From positions 1 to 14,243 of the forward strand of contig JBEKSX010000102.1 in assembly GCA_049516635.1 (NCBI GenBank): a DNA stretch of 14,243 nucleotides. The letters are read 5' to 3'. This document shows, piece by piece, positions 5,529-13,518 of the stretch; positions within the stretch are counted from its first letter, which is position 1, and each line of letters begins with the position of its first letter. The stretch is from JBEKSX01 sp049516635. Its GTDB lineage: Bacteria; Bacteroidota; Ignavibacteria; Tepidaquicellales; OLB5. Position numbers and translations under genes: made by a program. The notes under the pieces were generated by a model. That model was not told the DNA's origin, ran no database searches, and worked only from the letters and a program-made list of their open reading frames with translations.

Positions 5529-6340
5529 TATTTAATATTTCTCAAAAGTTTATTTATAACGATGCTGCGTGTAAGGCTCAAAGCATCTTTCTTGTTGAAT
5601 ATTCCTCTATGCTCAAATTCTACTTTAGATGCTGCAACGTGGGCGCGTACATAAGGAAATTTTTTATATTTCATTAATGTCCGCTCTAAGAATTCGTGCA
5701 AAATGATCACGGGAATCTCATCCTGTTTTACGGTTTTTTCTATCCATATTTCATCTTCAGGAATCCAGTCATAAACATAAGCATGACCACCTTCTACATA
5801 ATCCGTTTTATATAAATCTCGAACCACACCACCGTTTACCAGAAAAATTTTTACTGTTTCCTTCGAATCTTTAATTATGCCATATTCTTTCGAATAAACT
5901 TTTTGGGGAATATCTCTGTGTAACGGGTTGACTACAGACTTATTATTTTTAATATGTAATTTATTTATAGCATCTTTTGTCCTCTCTGATTTTTCTTTAT
6001 CCAAAGCTTTATCATAAGAATCGCCCGGGTCCACACCTCTTTCAATACCCTTGATATATGTCAGTGCATTACTTATGAGATAATGCCTTTCAGATGGTTT
6101 TATTGATTTTGCAATCCATATCTCGTTTTTAGGAATGAATTTGAAGTTCAGAGTAGACAAGCCCTTTTTACCTATATTCAAACCGTAATCGCTGAACTCC
6201 TCTGCATATTCTGCTGTATTGCGGATTTTTTCATCATTGACAAGATAAATTGTATATTTACCCCATTTGTCTATGATTTTTTTCCCGAATTCACCATTGT
6301 GATTCTTTGCATATGCAATATTGTTACCTATCCGTTCCAT
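5525..6340 (-). CDS. Zincin-like protein with two copies of an IPExEIWI domain
   Basis: A soluble 271-residue protein without a signal peptide. The C-terminal half (about 153-246) has IFLVNGGVVRD, then WIPEDEIWIEK, then VIILHEFLER (212-220), AHVAASKVEFE (233-243). The layout HE-x3-R, a downstream AH and E-x-E recalls small zincin-like proteins often seen in phage and mobile regions; His215, Glu216 and His234 are candidate metal or catalytic residues. The N-terminal half (about 28-120) repeats the plan (IYLVNDEKIRN, then FIPKNEIWIAK, then a helical segment ending DKEKSER) but lacks the His-Glu pair, so it is probably a degenerate copy. The start is the ATG at 6338-6340. It stands alone, 180 bp from the next gene. 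The family is recognised only by motif; the substrate is unknown. Confidence 0.6.
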   Translation of the reverse strand: MERIGNNIAYAKNHNGEFGKKIIDKWGKYTIYLVNDEKIRNTAEYAEEFSDYGLNIGKKGLSTLNFKFIPKNEIWIAKSIKPSERHYLISNALTYIKGIERGVDPGDSYDKALDKEKSERTKDAINKLHIKNNKSVVNPLHRDIPQKVYSKEYGIIKDSKETVKIFLVNGGVVRDLYKTDYVEGGHAYVYDWIPEDEIWIEKTVKQDEIPVIILHEFLERTLMKYKKFPYVRAHVAASKVEFEHRGIFNKKDALSLTRSIVINKLLRNIKY

Positions 6341-6519
6341 TTTAAGATTATTTTAATTATAAAATATTAGAACATTGCATCTTGTTCTTATGTGAATACG
6401 TCAATTGATCTTTCCTATTTTTTGTATCAAGTAAATTTCTAATAAATAATAGAGAAAGCGGATTTATTACCGCAGTATATACACCTTATTAATTTATTTT
6501 CTTGTGATTGCCCTTCTCT

Positions 6520-7461
6520 TCAAAACCGATAATTTAGGGCTAGATTTACACCCCGATTGTCTTTTGATGACGGCATTATACTTACCAGCAAAGGAGAATC
6601 CGGTAAAACATAAGCGGTAAGCAGCTCAGATACCAAAAGTGATGCTGCAAAAATAGTTACTACCCCGCCTTTGATTGAGCCTTCATTCTGTTTGTTTTCT
6701 GCAAAGAGATGATTTTTAAATTTAAGCAGGGGACTCCTCAGCGAATATGTCAGGACCGATGAAACTGCTGCGATTACCATACCGCCAAGTACATCGACAG
6801 GATAATGCACCCCAAGGTAAGGCCTGCTATAAGCTACCAGGATACCCCAGATATACATGGGTACATATACTTGCGGATATTTAGAGTAACGTAAAGCGAA
6901 TGTTGTTGCTAATGTAAATGCGAAGCTAGTATGTGCTGAAGGAAAAGCAAAAGGGTCCAATGGAAGATTCGTATATTTGTTAGTCCCCACCAAAACTTCA
7001 TAGGGACGCGGTTCTTTTAATAATAATTTTGCACTATATGTAAGTATAAAATTTGTCACCTCGGATGCTGCTAATAAATATCCTGTGTTTTCATCAAAGG
7101 TTTTATTGTAAATTCTCCCATATGTAAATGTGCTTAGGGGCACTAATATTGCCATCGGAAACACAGATTTAGAAAAACCCGGTAAAATATCGTCCTTGAA
7201 TTTGCTCCTATTGTAGTTTATAACGCGGAACAAATGTGTATTATAGTTATCTGTTTTAGCGGTGTAAGTAAGAAAATCTTCCCGTTCTTGAGGATTAAAG
7301 CTTTTGATAAGACTATCCAAATATTGAACGTGAGCCGTCTTGACCTGAAGCAAACTATCCTGAGACTGAGAATAAGAAATATTTGAACTTACAATAACTA
7401 GAATTATTATCAGAAATGTTGTCATTCGATAATGACTGTTAAAGAATAATCTCATCTTCAT
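6520..7461 (-). CDS. PAP2-superfamily phosphatase with signal sequence
   Basis: The protein has 313 residues. An N-terminal hydrophobic stretch (about 13-32, ending SYSQ) looks like a signal peptide or anchor. The three phosphatase motifs are complete: K145-x6-R152-P153 (KLLLKEPRP), P174-S-A-H177 and S212-R213-x5-H219-x3-D223. His177 and His219 are the expected catalytic residues, and the positions put the active site on the periplasmic side. Family members remove phosphate from lipid phosphates such as phosphatidate, undecaprenyl diphosphate or lipid A; the substrate here cannot be told. The gene begins 39 bp after the DUF3943 stop, so the two probably form one operon. Alternative starts at Met3 or Met13 are possible; the first gives a longer charged n-region. 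Confidence 0.88.
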   Translation of the reverse strand: MKMRLFFNSHYRMTTFLIIILVIVSSNISYSQSQDSLLQVKTAHVQYLDSLIKSFNPQEREDFLTYTAKTDNYNTHLFRVINYNRSKFKDDILPGFSKSVFPMAILVPLSTFTYGRIYNKTFDENTGYLLAASEVTNFILTYSAKLLLKEPRPYEVLVGTNKYTNLPLDPFAFPSAHTSFAFTLATTFALRYSKYPQVYVPMYIWGILVAYSRPYLGVHYPVDVLGGMVIAAVSSVLTYSLRSPLLKFKNHLFAENKQNEGSIKGGVVTIFAASLLVSELLTAYVLPDSPLLVSIMPSSKDNRGVNLALNYRF

Positions 7462-7500
7462 ATTATCAAGATACTAAAGTTCCACTAAATAATCCAATCA

Positions 7501-9051
7501 TTAGAATCTGAAATATCCGCTATCAAGCATGATATAAATTCTCTGTTCGTTGTTCCGTACATGTATTTCAGGAAAATCATGAAAGTATGAATCCTTTCCA
7601 TATTGTAAAAATTCAAACCCAACGCTTAAAAAGTCTAGTACTTTTACTGCAATTTTCGGTCTGAATATACCGGTAATACTATTACCTGTAACTCCTATAT
7701 AATTATGCAGTCCGTAAATGTAGTAGGCGGCTGTAATAGTTGTTCTCAATCCGCCAAGATTAAGAGCACTTTCAAACATTGCCTGCAGTCCGCCTGCGTA
7801 ATTATAATCTCTTTCTCCTACGAAAACATGCGGCGAGCTGACACCTGCCAGAGGTACTATTCCAAGATGGATTTGAGTAACCAGATCTGTAGTTTTACTT
7901 ATCTGAAGTCTATGGAATATTCCTCCTGAAAGACCAAGAGTACCTAATTCAAAAAGCCTACTATCCCAATAATCATAATTCTGGAATAACCCAAACAGCA
8001 TATCCGAATTTTTCTTTTTAATATTTGTTCCAAATATTATTCCATAGCCCATTACATTGTCAACAATTTTTCTTCCGTCACCTAAAGTTATATCTCCTCT
8101 GACTCTCCAGAAATCAAATGGTTTACGGGTTCTATCTTCAAACGGATTTCCGTAAATAAGATTAATGTTAAAAATTGCGCTGTTAGCTCCTTTCCATAAG
8201 CTTGATCCATAATTTACATTTTTGATACCGGCATAAAACGAAATATTCAGCGGTTCTTTCTGGTATATCTCTTTCATGGTATGTCTATTAAGTTTGCCAG
8301 TCTCAAATCTCTCAATAAACCTTGGGGGATCAATGAGCCCGGCAAACAATTCGCGAAGAAATCTCTTACCTCCGCTTATTCTGTCATCCAGAACATTAGA
8401 ACTTAATCTGTACATCATTTCTCCGAGGAAAGAACTGGTAAACGTTGTATTGATTAGATCGTTAAACGACGGACGGGTATTTTCCATAGTCTGTTCCCAC
8501 ATCAAGCTGCCGCCAAATGCAAAAGGCACCGATTCGTAGAAATTATATTCCCGCGTCCTGGCTTGATTATACGACAATGCCCCGGAATAAGGATGTTGAA
8601 GAAAGTTCACGCCAAACCTGTCTGAATCCCATTCCCAGCCATTATTCCAATTATTTTTTACAGTTTGAAAACTTATCCTGCAATAATCTGCATTTAATAT
8701 AAACCTATTAAATGCACATGTAACGAAATTACCAACAATAACCCCAACTATAGGTCTCCACAACGGAGATTTCGGGTTATATTGCGGGTCGTCATTCAAT
8801 AAATCACCGTACATATTATGCGTTAAAGTATCTATGTACGAGGGCTTTACCGGTTCGGATTTAGTATTGGAATCTGCAGAAAGTTTATTGGAATCAGCAT
8901 AAAGTTTAAACTCATTAAAGTCAATAAGATGTGTTTTTCCGGAATGCTGGTTTAATGTTATCTTCTTATCAAGATCAACATTCTGTGCTTTAATTAATGT
9001 TGAGAATAGAAAGAAAAAAACTAAAAGATATATTGTTTTCATTTTTATCAT
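7501..9051 (-). CDS. DUF3943 family outer-membrane-type protein
   Basis: A protein of 516 residues. A signal peptide (1-22, ending IKAQ) precedes a variable linker to about residue 80. The DUF3943 core follows: WRPIVGVIVGN, GWEWDSDRFGVNFLQHPYSG, ARTREYNFYESVPFAFGGSL, WEQTMENTRPSFNDLINTT, LGEMMYRLS. The last ~250 residues alternate aromatic/hydrophobic and polar positions and end in YFRF, an aromatic terminus typical of outer-membrane beta-barrels. The family has no assigned function. It is the promoter-proximal gene of a likely two-gene operon with the PAP2 phosphatase, so a role in envelope lipid or LPS handling is a reasonable guess only. Start 9049-9051 (MIKMK) was kept; Met4 at 9042 is equally plausible. 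No shared 47-bp box lies upstream. Confidence 0.85.
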   Translation of the reverse strand: MIKMKTIYLLVFFFLFSTLIKAQNVDLDKKITLNQHSGKTHLIDFNEFKLYADSNKLSADSNTKSEPVKPSYIDTLTHNMYGDLLNDDPQYNPKSPLWRPIVGVIVGNFVTCAFNRFILNADYCRISFQTVKNNWNNGWEWDSDRFGVNFLQHPYSGALSYNQARTREYNFYESVPFAFGGSLMWEQTMENTRPSFNDLINTTFTSSFLGEMMYRLSSNVLDDRISGGKRFLRELFAGLIDPPRFIERFETGKLNRHTMKEIYQKEPLNISFYAGIKNVNYGSSLWKGANSAIFNINLIYGNPFEDRTRKPFDFWRVRGDITLGDGRKIVDNVMGYGIIFGTNIKKKNSDMLFGLFQNYDYWDSRLFELGTLGLSGGIFHRLQISKTTDLVTQIHLGIVPLAGVSSPHVFVGERDYNYAGGLQAMFESALNLGGLRTTITAAYYIYGLHNYIGVTGNSITGIFRPKIAVKVLDFLSVGFEFLQYGKDSYFHDFPEIHVRNNEQRIYIMLDSGYFRF

Positions 9052-9193
9052 TTAACTTAAAAATTTGATTTTTGTTTTATAAACTTTTATTCAATGAAAA
9101 GCGGCCGCCTGCTGGATGTTCTTACATCTAATATAGAGGTATATGCCTGTTTCCTGAAACCTCAACTAGTTACCTCTCCGGAGTATGTACCTT

Positions 9194-9928
9194 TTAAGCA
9201 CGAAGTAATCTTAGCTTAGTTCTGTCCTTCTTCAAAATTTTTGCTTTCACAGGCTTAAAGTGAGTAGAATCAAAGGAGTCTCCTCCGGAATTTCTATAAA
9301 CAGCAATTTGTACGTGCGTGTTGAGTGACATTTTTTCGAGGATATTATCTATGTGACCCTTCACTATAGAAATGGTCAGACGAAGTTTTTTTGCAATTTC
9401 TTTATCAGTGAATCCTGCTGAAATGAATTCAATTATTTTTTTCTCATTTTCCGTCATTCGAATTGACTCGATCAGTTTTGAATCCATAAGCTCATTTACG
9501 GCATTATCAACTATCTCTGAAAATAGTGAGCCATGCAATTGAGAAGGAAATATCTTTACTCCCTTTGCAACCGACCTTATGGTGTTCATGAAATCCTCAG
9601 TAGTTGCATCTTTGAGTATGAATCCTGATACTCCTTCTTCAATAAATTTTATTATGTCCGATTGGATTGGGAGAAGATCCATTACAATGATTTTTAATTT
9701 CGGGAAATTCTTTTTAAGAGATTTTACAAGTTCAAGACTGTTTTGATTTACTAAACCGAGATCCAGAAGCAATACGTTCGGTTTCAAATCCCGAATCTTA
9801 TCATGAACTTTTATTCTATCTCCTAAAGCAGCTACTACCCGGATATCCTTCTGCTCTTTGACCATTACCCTGATACCTTCCCGCAGAAGCTTGTTATCCT
9901 CAATGATTATTAATCTAATTTTTTTCAT
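9194..9928 (-). CDS. NarL/FixJ-type response regulator (orphan)
   Basis: Residues 1-120 form a receiver domain with the acidic pair Glu10/Asp11, phosphoacceptor Asp56 (VLLLDLGL) and Lys106 (FILKDA). The switch position usually held by Thr or Ser carries Asp84 (IVMDLL), which is unusual. Residues about 158-212 form a LuxR-type helix-turn-helix: MTENEKKIIEFISAGFTDKE, then IAKKL, then SIVKGHIDNILEKM. A basic tail of about 30 residues follows (KAKILKKDRTKLRLLRA), beyond the usual family end. It should be a DNA-binding transcription regulator responding to a sensor kinase, but no kinase gene is adjacent. The start is the ATG at 9926-9928 in an A/T-rich leader. It is a candidate regulator of the five shared promoter boxes in this window; no direct evidence links them. 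Confidence 0.88.
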   Translation of the reverse strand: MKKIRLIIIEDNKLLREGIRVMVKEQKDIRVVAALGDRIKVHDKIRDLKPNVLLLDLGLVNQNSLELVKSLKKNFPKLKIIVMDLLPIQSDIIKFIEEGVSGFILKDATTEDFMNTIRSVAKGVKIFPSQLHGSLFSEIVDNAVNELMDSKLIESIRMTENEKKIIEFISAGFTDKEIAKKLRLTISIVKGHIDNILEKMSLNTHVQIAVYRNSGGDSFDSTHFKPVKAKILKKDRTKLRLLRA

Positions 9929-10063
9929 TTTTAAACTCGATCCCGTATATCAACATTAATTGTTAAATAGTGTATCTTTACATTAAGACACTGCATGTTT
10001 TATTAACCTGAAATTACTTTAACCGTTTTGTTTTTTTCGAACAAAAAAGCTCACCTATAATTT

Positions 10064-10291
10064 CTATACTTTCTTCACATTCTTCGAGAGGATAACCCAG
10101 CCGATCACGATAACGAGCACAAGAGTTAGGACTGAGGGAATCCACATCCAGCTGATCCCGACCATCCTATAACCCCCCATCATACCGCCGTTCGGCATTG
10201 CCCCGGTAATCACCATGCTGCTGAAGAGCAGGAATAACAATATTACTACGGCAAACGATATTATCAGCGTTATTTTTGTATTTGTATTCAT
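10064..10291 (-). CDS. Small two-helix membrane protein with Met/Gly-rich linker
   Basis: A 75-residue protein with hydrophobic segments at about 8-30 and 48-68, joined by AMPNGGMMGGYRM, and a basic tail (SKNVKKV). The ISWMWIP motif before the second helix and the GGMMGG linker resemble small uncharacterised membrane proteins from Bacteroidota. Methionines in the linker could bind metal, but that is a guess. It lies 39 bp downstream of the next small membrane protein gene and probably shares its transcript. The start is the ATG at 10289-10291, without a clear Shine-Dalgarno site. Confidence 0.65.
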   Translation of the reverse strand: MNTNTKITLIISFAVVILLFLLFSSMVITGAMPNGGMMGGYRMVGISWMWIPSVLTLVLVIVIGWVILSKNVKKV

Positions 10292-10330
10292 CGGATTATT
10301 TTATTAAAAATTGATTTTAATAAAATTCTA

Positions 10331-10480
10331 CTAAGTTAATCTTCGACCTGTTACAAGTCTAATGATCAGGACAATTACTGCGAGAATTAAAAGAACATGA
10401 ATAAATCCGCCCATTGTATAAGAAGTGACCAGCCCAAGCAGCCAGAGCACCAATAGAATTAGAAAAATTGCCCACAACAT
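10331..10480 (-). CDS. Lmo0937-type small membrane protein
   Basis: A 49-residue protein reading MLWAIFLILLVLWLLGLVTS, then YTMGGFIHVLLILAVIVLII, then RLVTGRRLT. The LWLLGLVTSYTxGGFIHxLL signature is characteristic of the Lmo0937 family of tiny two-helix membrane proteins, of unknown but possibly stress-related function. It has one of the clearest ribosome-binding sites in the window: AAGGAG at 10488-10493, seven bases before ATG 10478-10480. The stop is TAG at 10331-10333. It is the first gene of a likely pair with 10064-10291. Confidence 0.85.
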   Translation of the reverse strand: MLWAIFLILLVLWLLGLVTSYTMGGFIHVLLILAVIVLIIRLVTGRRLT

Positions 10481-10527
10481 GATTTGTCTCCTTGTAAATT
10501 AATTGTTTAAAAAATTTGTTATCTTAA

Positions 10528-10614
10528 AAATTAGTAATGCAGAGATAAAATCATTGATATCGAAATCTTGATTATATATGAGATAAAAACTATTATCTCT
10601 GCAATTACTAATTT
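10528..10614. repeat. Long imperfect inverted repeat upstream of the small membrane genes
   Basis: The 21-nt arm at 10528-10548 (core TTAGTAATGCAGAGATAA) pairs with 10593-10614 with a single bulged base, around a 44-nt centre. It sits 48 bp upstream of the Lmo0937-type ATG, in the expected 5' leader. It may be an RNA stem, an operator or a mobile remnant. The absence of a U-tract argues against a simple terminator. Confidence 0.5.
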
Positions 10615-10756
10615 GACGTCTAATGTTGCCTTTACTAACAACATTATGGAGGTAAAAATTTATCATTATATTTCCCATATTCTTAATGTTCATTGTCTGT
10701 AAGTATTTTCCACATCTTCCATAAATGAAATGCTTTAATGAACTTCTTCTTTATAT

Positions 10757-12457
10757 TTATTTGATCAAAATCATTTTCTTGGTAGAAACGAAGGATCCCG
10801 CTTCCAGGCGGTAGAAATACACACCACTTGGATAATTACTTGCGTCCCATTCAACATTATGATTTCCTTCATTTTGCGATTTATTAACCAATACGTTTAC
10901 TTCTCTTCCCAGCGCATCATAAATACTTAACTTTACATTACTGGTCTTGGGAAGCTGGTAATTGATAACCGTTACCGGGTTAAACGGATTCGGATAGTTC
11001 TGTAAAAGTGTATACTCGAGAGGGATCGTCGATCCACCATTCACGATTCCGACAAAACCCGTTGTATTGAACCCCGTTTCATAAATATCAAAATTACTAC
11101 CGCTTCGATAATCCTGCCAGGCAACAATTGCACCAAGATTGCCATTGCTGACTATCATTGGAGTCAGCTGGTCATTTGGCGCAGTACAGATTGCAAAACC
11201 CGTTGCTGCCCAGTTTATTGCTGCATTTGCAGCTATTCGCTGCGCATAGATGTCAGAATTACCTGCATTACGATGGTCTTCCCATGTAATGTAAGCTCCG
11301 TTGTTTCCATCGGTGCAAATCTGAGATCTAATTTGGTCACCTGCTGATGTACATATAATAACACCCGTTGCAGTCCATTGCACTGCGCCGGTAGAATTTA
11401 CACGCTGGGCATAAATGTCAGCAGTAGTGCCTGTTCGGTAATCAGTCCATGACATGACTGCACCACCCACACCATCGCTTACAATCTTCGGGTCAATTTG
11501 GTCGTATGCAACATTGTTATTCATGACTACACCGTCTACTGCCCATACTATTGCTCCGGCAGGACCCTGCCTCTGAGCGTATATGTTAAAATCAGTTGTG
11601 CTTCTATAGTCATACCATACGATTATGACGCCGCCTGCTCCATCGGTGCAAATATCAGGCTTCAGCTGGTCAGTTGCCATTGTGCATGTAGCTACACCGT
11701 TTGTTGTCCACTGCACCGCACCGGCCGAAGCTACACGCTGCGTATAGATGTCGTAATTGCCGGCACGAAGGTCATACCATGTAATAAATGCTCCCCCGCT
11801 GCCGTCACTTACAAGCTTGGGTCCGCGTTGTGCGGCTGCCTGGTTGCAGATGACAACACCGTTTGCGGTCCATAGCATTGCTCCGCTCGAATTCACACGT
11901 TGTGAATAAATGTCAGCAGAACCGTTGTTGCTGCGATAGTCCTGCCATGTAAGAATAGCTCCCCCGAGGCCGTCACTAATCATGGCAATTGTATCTTGCT
12001 CAAATACAACTGCGCAGACAGGAACACCGTTTGTGGTCCACTGTACAGCACCGCTTGAATTCACGCGCTGGGCATAAATGTCAGCAGTGGCACTGCCCCG
12101 ATAAGACTGCCATGCGATAATAGCCCCGCCGCTGCCATCGCTTACAATGACCGGACAATAATTACTATCCTGTGTACAGATTGCGATACCGTTAGTAGCC
12201 CATGTCGCATTGCCATCAGAATTCATTCTTTGTGCAAAGATTTCATATTTGCCGTTGCGTTTGTCCTGCCATGTGATAATGGTACCACCGCTGCCGTCAG
12301 TGGTCATCATAGGATTAACCTGGTTATTTACCGCTGTACAGACCGGGTTACCCTGCCATTGTGAAAAAGTTGTAATAGGTACAATTAAAGCTGCCACTAG
12401 CATTATGCAGCATAAGCACACTAATCGACCTATAAAATTTGTTGATTTTGTTTCCAT
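10757..12457 (-). CDS. T9SS-sorted extracellular protein with propeller-like repeats
   Basis: A protein of 566 residues. The N-terminus (about 1-33, ending TTFSQ) is a signal peptide. Residues about 53-464 hold seven full repeats of 54-57 residues and a last half repeat, each with SDGxGGAxIxWxDYR, then DIYAQRVNSSGAxxW, then NGVxxCT, then Q-x-x-P. Residues 34-52 (WQGNPVCTAVNNQVNPMM) supply the half that the last repeat lacks, so an eight-bladed ring with velcro closure is likely. Residues about 484-566 (NYPNPFNP, then NVKLSIYDALGREV, then YPSGVYFYRLEAG, ending KKMILIK) form a type IX secretion C-terminal sorting domain. The product should be exported through the outer membrane and attached to, or released from, the surface. 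AAAGGTG precedes ATG 12455-12457, and promoter module 4 lies upstream. Ligand unknown. Confidence 0.88.
   Translation of the reverse strand: METKSTNFIGRLVCLCCIMLVAALIVPITTFSQWQGNPVCTAVNNQVNPMMTTDGSGGTIITWQDKRNGKYEIFAQRMNSDGNATWATNGIAICTQDSNYCPVIVSDGSGGAIIAWQSYRGSATADIYAQRVNSSGAVQWTTNGVPVCAVVFEQDTIAMISDGLGGAILTWQDYRSNNGSADIYSQRVNSSGAMLWTANGVVICNQAAAQRGPKLVSDGSGGAFITWYDLRAGNYDIYTQRVASAGAVQWTTNGVATCTMATDQLKPDICTDGAGGVIIVWYDYRSTTDFNIYAQRQGPAGAIVWAVDGVVMNNNVAYDQIDPKIVSDGVGGAVMSWTDYRTGTTADIYAQRVNSTGAVQWTATGVIICTSAGDQIRSQICTDGNNGAYITWEDHRNAGNSDIYAQRIAANAAINWAATGFAICTAPNDQLTPMIVSNGNLGAIVAWQDYRSGSNFDIYETGFNTTGFVGIVNGGSTIPLEYTLLQNYPNPFNPVTVINYQLPKTSNVKLSIYDALGREVNVLVNKSQNEGNHNVEWDASNYPSGVYFYRLEAGSFVSTKKMILIK
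11066..12301 (-). repeat. Seven and a half coding repeats of about 165 bp
   Basis: The repeats encode the blade-like units of the T9SS protein. They differ in 10-40 percent of residues and vary by one to three codons, so they are old compared with the 27-bp repeats at 2724-3305. Conserved positions are the Gly-Gly turn, W-x-D-x-R and I-Y-A-Q-R. Confidence 0.85.
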
Positions 12458-12507
12458 TATTTACACCTTTTAGATTAATTAATTAAGTTAGTTATTTTCG
12501 TGTAAGA

Positions 12508-12580
12508 CTAAACTACAAAAAGATTCAGGGTATGTCAATTATACAAAGGGATGAAAATGGAACTACATCTTTGGGGTGAG
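12508..12580 (-). promoter_or_regulatory. Promoter module 4 with shared 47-bp box
   Basis: The box (12580 to 12534) starts CTCACCC, holds AGATGTAGTTCC and TTTTCATC, and ends ATAATTGAC. The TTG (12536-12538), a 20-nt spacer and TAGTTTAG (12508-12515) complete the promoter. It lies 50 nt before the T9SS protein start. Confidence 0.75.
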
Positions 12581-12616
12581 GAATTTAAAAATATGTTTTT
12601 TCAATGGGTTATAAAA

Positions 12617-12644
12617 AAGTTATCCCGAATAATCGGGATAACTT
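12617..12644 (-). terminator. Rho-independent terminator of the Ig-like protein gene
   Basis: AAGTTATCCCGA (12617-12628) pairs perfectly with TCGGGATAACTT (12633-12644) around a 4-nt loop. On the minus strand a run of six T follows. It lies about 40 bp past the stop at 12682. Confidence 0.85.
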
Positions 12645-12681
12645 ATATTAATTTTTACCCGAATGTATTTATTTGTGAATG

Positions 12682-13488
12682 TTAGTCCACGTTCACAATT
12701 ACATTGGTTGATGGCTCACCAAAGAACTCATCATTTCTTACTACCTGGCATTGAAAATTATAATATCCGGATTTGTCAGGTGCAGTTACTTTAAAGCTGA
12801 AAGTGACATTTGAGCCGGAATAAACCGGACCTGAAAGCTCAACATTAGCAACTGACCAGTTCCCTGTATTATCTGCGCCTTTTGTTGATATCTTAAGTTT
12901 ATACTCACCCGGGTTCCATGTTGTAGTTCCGGTGTTTTTCATTATGACGACTACATCGTAAGTCTGACCTGATTCCATTCTTCCGGGAACCTGCTGGGAA
13001 ACAAATTGCGAGTTATTGTTTATTTCATCAGAAATAACCGGCGGAGTTGATCCTGTAACTTTTATTGGAACAATCATACTCGGCTCACCGAAGAATGCAT
13101 TTCCGTCTGCCATCTGCCATTGCATATTGTAGCTGCCTTCAACAGGGGCTATAACTGTGAAATTAAAAACAACTTCGTTTCCCGGACTTACAGTTGAATT
13201 GACATCAACACTGCTAATAGACCAGGTTTTCGCTGTTGCTTCAGTAACATTCATTAACTTAAGACTATAATTGCCCTGTTTCCAAATGCTGCGTCCCGTG
13301 TTCTTCATAGTAACTGAAACACCGTAAGTTTGGCCGGCTTTCATTTCACCTGGTATTGATTGAGATAAGTAAGTTGCATTATCATATACATCTGATACAC
13401 TGCTGCCTTTTGATTGTTGTGAATAAATGCTGCCTGTAAGGGTAAAGCACAATGCTAACAATACCGTGATTAATTTAATTTTTTTCAT
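12682..13488 (-). CDS. Secreted protein with two NBR1-type Ig-like domains
   Basis: A protein of 268 residues with a signal peptide (1-24, ending SIYSQ). Two domains follow, about 38-146 and 158-268. Each has the pattern of the Ig-like domain named after NBR1 (next to BRCA1): (S/V)xxxPGxMxxGQTYxVxVxMKNTG, then W-x-x-G-x-Y-x-L, then V-x-x-G-x-x-V-x-F, then AP-x-x-x-G-x-Y and FFGEPS near the end. In bacteria such domains occur as accessory binding or spacing modules on secreted proteins. Here they make up nearly the whole mature protein, with no enzyme and no sorting domain. The start ATG 13486-13488 follows an A-run; promoter module 5 lies 30 nt upstream and a strong terminator downstream, so it is a single-gene unit. 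Its partner is unknown. Confidence 0.8.
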   Translation of the reverse strand: MKKIKLITVLLALCFTLTGSIYSQQSKGSSVSDVYDNATYLSQSIPGEMKAGQTYGVSVTMKNTGRSIWKQGNYSLKLMNVTEATAKTWSISSVDVNSTVSPGNEVVFNFTVIAPVEGSYNMQWQMADGNAFFGEPSMIVPIKVTGSTPPVISDEINNNSQFVSQQVPGRMESGQTYDVVVIMKNTGTTTWNPGEYKLKISTKGADNTGNWSVANVELSGPVYSGSNVTFSFKVTAPDKSGYYNFQCQVVRNDEFFGEPSTNVIVNVD

Positions 13489-13518
13489 TTTTTTTTCGTT
13501 TAATTTTTAGAATTAATA

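Noticed and set aside
6395..6440. Possible promoter before the zincin-like gene (TTGACG on the minus strand)
   Set aside because: At 20 nt there is no TAnnTTTG-like element, and the conserved box is missing.
9101..9108. GCGGCCGC palindrome
   Set aside because: An isolated 8-bp palindrome without flanking symmetry or repeats; no functional context.
10020..10050. T-rich/A-rich inverted repeat (TTTTGTT...AACAAAA) as a terminator
   Set aside because: The stem has almost no G-C pairs, so it would not be stable enough for a confident terminator.
10499..10693. Open frame of 64 codons on the minus strand
   Set aside because: It runs through both arms of the inverted repeat at 10528-10614, has no family resemblance and contains the Shine-Dalgarno region of the next gene at its end. 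Non-coding leader is more likely.
11498..11875. Open frame on the plus strand inside the T9SS protein gene
   Set aside because: It is antisense to the conserved propeller-like repeats, has no recognisable product and is explained by the repeat composition.
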